This document shows, piece by piece, positions 6,225 through 8,852 of a stretch of 8,852 nucleotides of DNA; position 1 is the stretch's first letter; every line of letters begins with the position of its first letter. Position numbers and translations under genes: made by a program. Under the pieces are notes generated by a model that searched no databases, was not told where the DNA came from, and was given only the letters and a program-made list of their open reading frames with translations. Source of the DNA: Candidatus Brocadia sp. (GTDB lineage: Bacteria > Planctomycetota > Brocadiia > Brocadiales > Brocadiaceae); the NCBI GenBank assembly GCA_030837935.1, contig JAUQXU010000088.1, positions 1 to 8,852 of the forward strand. Direction: 5' to 3'.

Positions 6225-8054
6225 ATGTCAAAAACAAATCACCAGTTAGAACTCGAGATAGAAAACAGGGAATTGAAGGCAGAAATTGTTGAGTGCCTGC
6301 GGATGAAGGAAGAAATGAATAAGTTGTTGCATGCCGTAGAGCAGAGTCCAAGTACGGTAATGATCACGGATGTCAACGGCAATATAGAATATGTAAATCC
6401 GAAATTTACCCAGCTAACTGGCTATACTTCCGAAGAAGTTTTGGGGAAAAACCCAAGGATTTTAAAACACATTCATAAGTCATCGGAGGAATATCGCGAG
6501 TTGTGGGAGACGATTACATCGGGTAGAGAATGGCGTGGAGAGTTTTACAACAGAAAGAAGAATGGGGAATTCTACTGGGAAAATGCATCCATTTCGCCCG
6601 TAAGAAATTCGCAAGGAGTCATTACCCACTTCATTGCCGTTAAGGAAGACATAACGGAGCGTAAGCGGATTGAGGATGAACTTCGCAAGTTGTCTCTCGC
6701 TATAGAACAAAGTTCGAGTACCGTTGTGATTACGAATAACTGGGGCATTATCGAGTACGTAAACCCAAAGTTCACTCAATTAACCGGATACCGTCCAGAA
6801 GAAGTAATCGGGAAAAATCCGCGCATCTTAAAACCCGATAATATATCGTCTGATGAATTCCACCACATGTGGGAAACTATTTCGTCGGGAAAGGAGTGGA
6901 GAGGAGAATTTTGTAATAAAAAGAAGAATGGAGAACTCTACTGGGAATACGCATCCATTTCACCGGTGAGGAACACGAAAGGTGTTATTACCCACTTCAT
7001 TGCCGTTAAGGAAGATATAACAGAACGTAAAAAGGCTGAGGAGGAAAGAAACAAGCACATCCGGGAACTGGAAGACCTCATGTCATTTACCACCATAACG
7101 AATGAAGCGATGCAGGACGAGGCATTATTTAAGCATCTGGCTTCAGCGTTACAAGATCATTTTGCCCCCGATGTTATAGCAGTGGTTATGCTTGATCGGG
7201 AGAGAAATATGCTGTACGTGCCTCTTACAGAACCGCCTATACCAGCACAGGAACTTATAAAGAATGAAGCTGTTTTTGACCCTTCACTTTGCGGTGCGTT
7301 AAAGACCGGACGAATACAGGTTGTAAATGATATTCACGAAAAACCTCCCTGCGCATGCATTGGATATAAAATCAAAGAAGGAGGTTATATATGTCTTCCT
7401 CTGATCGCAGGAGACATAACATTTGGCATGGTTATCCTGTATAGAAAAGACATGAGTTGCTGGAATGATGATAAGATTCGGAGGTTAATGGCAAACTATG
7501 TTGGGGTGACTGCGCTGTCACTTCACAGGTTGGAACTTCTGGATATTGCCAAGCATACGAACGTAACGGATGAACTCACCGGGGTGTACAACCACAGGTT
7601 CTTTAATGAAATTTTGAGCAAGCAGTTATCACTGGCAAAAAGACGCAATGAGCATGTAAGTCTTTTTATTCTGGAGGTCGATAATTTCAGAAGGATACAG
7701 GATACCTGCGGTAATGATGTGGGTAACCGACTCTTACAACAAATAGCCAGAATTCTGAATGATTTCTTGCGGGATGCAGGTATTATCGCAAGATATGGCA
7801 ACGAGGAATTTGCCATCATAATGCCTGCACTCTATAAAACCAGAGCGCTGGTTAAGGCGGATGACCTTCGTCGCATGATTGAATCTGCTGACTTTGATAC
7901 CATCGGAGGAGAAGAGACAATGAAAATTACCGTCGGTATCGGTGTTGCCTCCTTTCCGGATCAGGTCAAAGACCAGGAATCACTGATAAAATACGCAAAT
8001 AAGGCACTGTATCGTGCAAAGGAAGAAGGGGGAAATAGAATCGCGGCAATGTAG
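6225..8054 (+). CDS. PAS-PAS-GAF-GGDEF signalling protein with a non-canonical GGDEF site
   Basis: This 609-residue protein has no signal peptide or membrane segment and is probably a cytoplasmic sensor. A short coiled coil (1-33) is followed by two PAS/PAC units (34-147 and 156-269), identical at 85 of 114 positions, then a linker helix, a GAF domain (~285-440) with Cys356, Cys376, Cys378 and Cys390, and a C-terminal GGDEF domain (~450-609) starting at TDELTGVYNHRFF. GGDEF domains normally make cyclic di-GMP from two GTP. Here, compared with PleD, the metal Asp327 is Glu484, Lys332 is Arg489, guanine-binding Asn335 is Gln492 and Asp344 is Asn501, and the signature reads GNEEF (525-529). The I-site RxxD reads RDAG (516-519). 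The domain may be inactive, act as a nucleotide receptor, or have altered specificity. The start at 6225 is forced by an in-frame TAG at 6219. The gene follows the peptidase gene by 68 bases with no visible terminator, so they may be co-transcribed. Confidence 0.92.
   Translation: MSKTNHQLELEIENRELKAEIVECLRMKEEMNKLLHAVEQSPSTVMITDVNGNIEYVNPKFTQLTGYTSEEVLGKNPRILKHIHKSSEEYRELWETITSGREWRGEFYNRKKNGEFYWENASISPVRNSQGVITHFIAVKEDITERKRIEDELRKLSLAIEQSSSTVVITNNWGIIEYVNPKFTQLTGYRPEEVIGKNPRILKPDNISSDEFHHMWETISSGKEWRGEFCNKKKNGELYWEYASISPVRNTKGVITHFIAVKEDITERKKAEEERNKHIRELEDLMSFTTITNEAMQDEALFKHLASALQDHFAPDVIAVVMLDRERNMLYVPLTEPPIPAQELIKNEAVFDPSLCGALKTGRIQVVNDIHEKPPCACIGYKIKEGGYICLPLIAGDITFGMVILYRKDMSCWNDDKIRRLMANYVGVTALSLHRLELLDIAKHTNVTDELTGVYNHRFFNEILSKQLSLAKRRNEHVSLFILEVDNFRRIQDTCGNDVGNRLLQQIARILNDFLRDAGIIARYGNEEFAIIMPALYKTRALVKADDLRRMIESADFDTIGGEETMKITVGIGVASFPDQVKDQESLIKYANKALYRAKEEGGNRIAAM
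6324..6665 (+). repeat. Tandem PAS-encoding repeat, copy 1
   Basis: This is the first of two direct repeats inside the sensor gene, offset by 366 bases (122 codons) without gaps. The encoded 114-residue units share 85 residues. Exact DNA identity reaches 29 bases from 6621, so the duplication is recent or kept alike by gene conversion. Confidence 0.8.
6690..7031 (+). repeat. Tandem PAS-encoding repeat, copy 2
   Basis: This is the second copy, matching copy 1 most closely in its 3' third (PAC region; 29 identical bases from 6987). The two units differ most around residues 170-175 and 204-217 of the protein, loops that in PAS domains border the ligand pocket, so they may sense different signals. 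Confidence 0.8.
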
Positions 8055-8335
8055 TTTTTTTATGATACATTTTGTATTTTCATGTCAGATACCAAGAAAA
8101 TAATTTTTATAAAAACACTTGAACTTCAGGATTCTTTTTGTATCATGCCAATTTAAGTTTATTATCGCAAAATAGAATATCAATAGTTATTCTGCCCGAA
8201 TTTTTATGTTACCGCAAGGTTAACAGAATGATTGTCTTTTTAATAACCCGACTTTACAGAGATAATTCACGTTTTGCACGTATTGCGTGTTAAGTTGTGA
8301 AAAGCTTTTTCATTTTCTCTACATCAATGTGAACG
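8055..8335. other. AT-rich intergenic gap before the dabA-like gene
   Basis: No gene is seen here. The gap contains a small hairpin AGAATA/TATTCT at 8174-8193 with an eight-base loop, and a distant inverted pair ATGATACA (8062-8069) / TGTATCAT (8139-8146) that could frame a weak 3' structure after the sensor gene. No near-consensus promoter with proper spacing was found for the downstream gene, and no clear intrinsic terminator. Confidence 0.4.
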
Positions 8336-8852
8336 ATGTCTGACAAGATTGAACACGCAATCGAACACGCTAAGCATTTGATGCCCGATCAGGGCCCCTT
8401 GCCATTTTTTGTTCATCACAATACCATTCACCACTTCGAAACATACGACTTTTTTGAAGGCGTTAAACAGGCTGGACGTGCTTATGGCGCCAAAGCTTTC
8501 ATGTCCGAAGAAGAGTTCCTCCTGGCGTATGAACGTGGACGCATTACGGCAGCCGTTCTTCAAAAGAATATCGCAGAATATATTGAGTATCACAAGCTTA
8601 CTATTCAGCCGGACCTCCTGTTCAAACTCATGACAGAGAAGCCCCATCTTCGCCCGGAACCGGACGCAAGGATTCTGCATTTTGTAAATGACAGCGCGTA
8701 TCAACGCCCGGGTTATTACAAAGAGGCGGTTCAAATCGCCCGCAATTTGGACATCGACGAGCTGTTGGGGCCTATTCTCTTTAAGTTTTTGTCCTCGTAT
8801 TTCGACTTCGGCCTGGCCTATTGGCCCATGCCGGATCGGGAGAAAGGGTTGT
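8336..8852 (+). CDS. dabA: DabA-type inorganic carbon transporter subunit (DUF2309), 3' partial
   Basis: The first 172 residues of a DUF2309/UPF0753 protein are present; the frame runs off the window. DabA pairs with the membrane protein DabB in an energy-coupled system that takes up inorganic carbon, with DabA carrying a zinc site like that of beta carbonic anhydrases. The recognisable element is PLPFFVHHNTIHHFE (21-35) after an amphipathic N-terminus, then the conserved pattern around YGAKAFMSEEEFLLAYERGRI. The zinc ligands known from the family lie beyond the window and cannot be checked. The ATG at 8336 is the first possible start after the in-frame TGA at 8330-8332; a later ATG at 8381 would cut into the domain. 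No Shine-Dalgarno is visible. No DabB gene lies upstream, so it must be downstream or elsewhere. The identification is fairly strong; the symbol assumes transporter function. Confidence 0.82.
   Translation, partial: MSDKIEHAIEHAKHLMPDQGPLPFFVHHNTIHHFETYDFFEGVKQAGRAYGAKAFMSEEEFLLAYERGRITAAVLQKNIAEYIEYHKLTIQPDLLFKLMTEKPHLRPEPDARILHFVNDSAYQRPGYYKEAVQIARNLDIDELLGPILFKFLSSYFDFGLAYWPMPDREKGL

Noticed and set aside
8232..8266. Promoter for the dabA-like gene (TTGTCT ... GATAAT)
   Set aside because: The spacer between these boxes is 23 bases, too long for a sigma70 promoter.
8324..8734. Minus-strand 136-codon frame at the right end
   Set aside because: It is the antisense of the DabA-like frame, which carries the conserved PFFVHHNTIHHFE element and runs open to the window end.

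Overview
The window looks like chromosomal DNA from a Gram-negative-type bacterium with moderately AT-rich DNA. Evidence for this is an exported alpha carbonic anhydrase, a very large exported TolB/M28/PDZ protein, a PAS-PAS-GAF-GGDEF sensor and a DabA-type inorganic-carbon transporter subunit. The mix, and the partial lack of Shine-Dalgarno sequences, would fit a planctomycete of the anammox group (Brocadia/Kuenenia type). That is a guess from gene style, not something the sequence proves.

Left part (1-1850): the decayed end of a CRISPR adaptation gene. A reverse transcriptase frame is already open at base 1 and runs, without a linker stop, into the first beta strand of Cas1. A T6 run at 1033-1038 puts the rest of Cas1 in the +1 frame; taking out one T restores the normal Cas1 sequence. 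The Cas1 part keeps the first active-site Glu. It then ends abruptly near 1579, where a convergent stand-alone Smr-domain gene begins, so the part that should carry the catalytic His and Asp is gone. No cas2 and no CRISPR array are seen. The locus is best read as a broken RT-Cas1 (possibly Cas6-RT-Cas1) fusion truncated by a rearrangement.

Middle (1850-3141): an intergenic segment with two strong inverted repeats and one dubious 54-codon ORF, then a complete exported alpha carbonic anhydrase on the minus strand. This gene and the large plus-strand gene diverge from a ~300 bp control region. The region holds two near-consensus sigma70 promoters, one for each direction, and each is followed about 20 bases into its transcript by a perfect dyad.

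Right part (3142-8852): a 1004-residue secreted TolB-propeller/PA/M28 zinc peptidase/PDZ protein. It is followed 68 bases later by a signalling protein with two nearly identical PAS domains, a Cys-rich GAF and a GGDEF domain. That GGDEF domain has lost or altered most of its diagnostic catalytic and guanine-contacting residues. After a 281-base AT-rich gap comes the N-terminal 172 residues of a DabA/DUF2309 protein, cut by the window end.

Functionally, an exported carbonic anhydrase and a DabA inorganic-carbon uptake subunit lie within 6 kb of each other. This suggests, without proving, a local inorganic-carbon theme. The most unusual signals are the truncated and frameshifted RT-Cas1 and the altered GGDEF active site.
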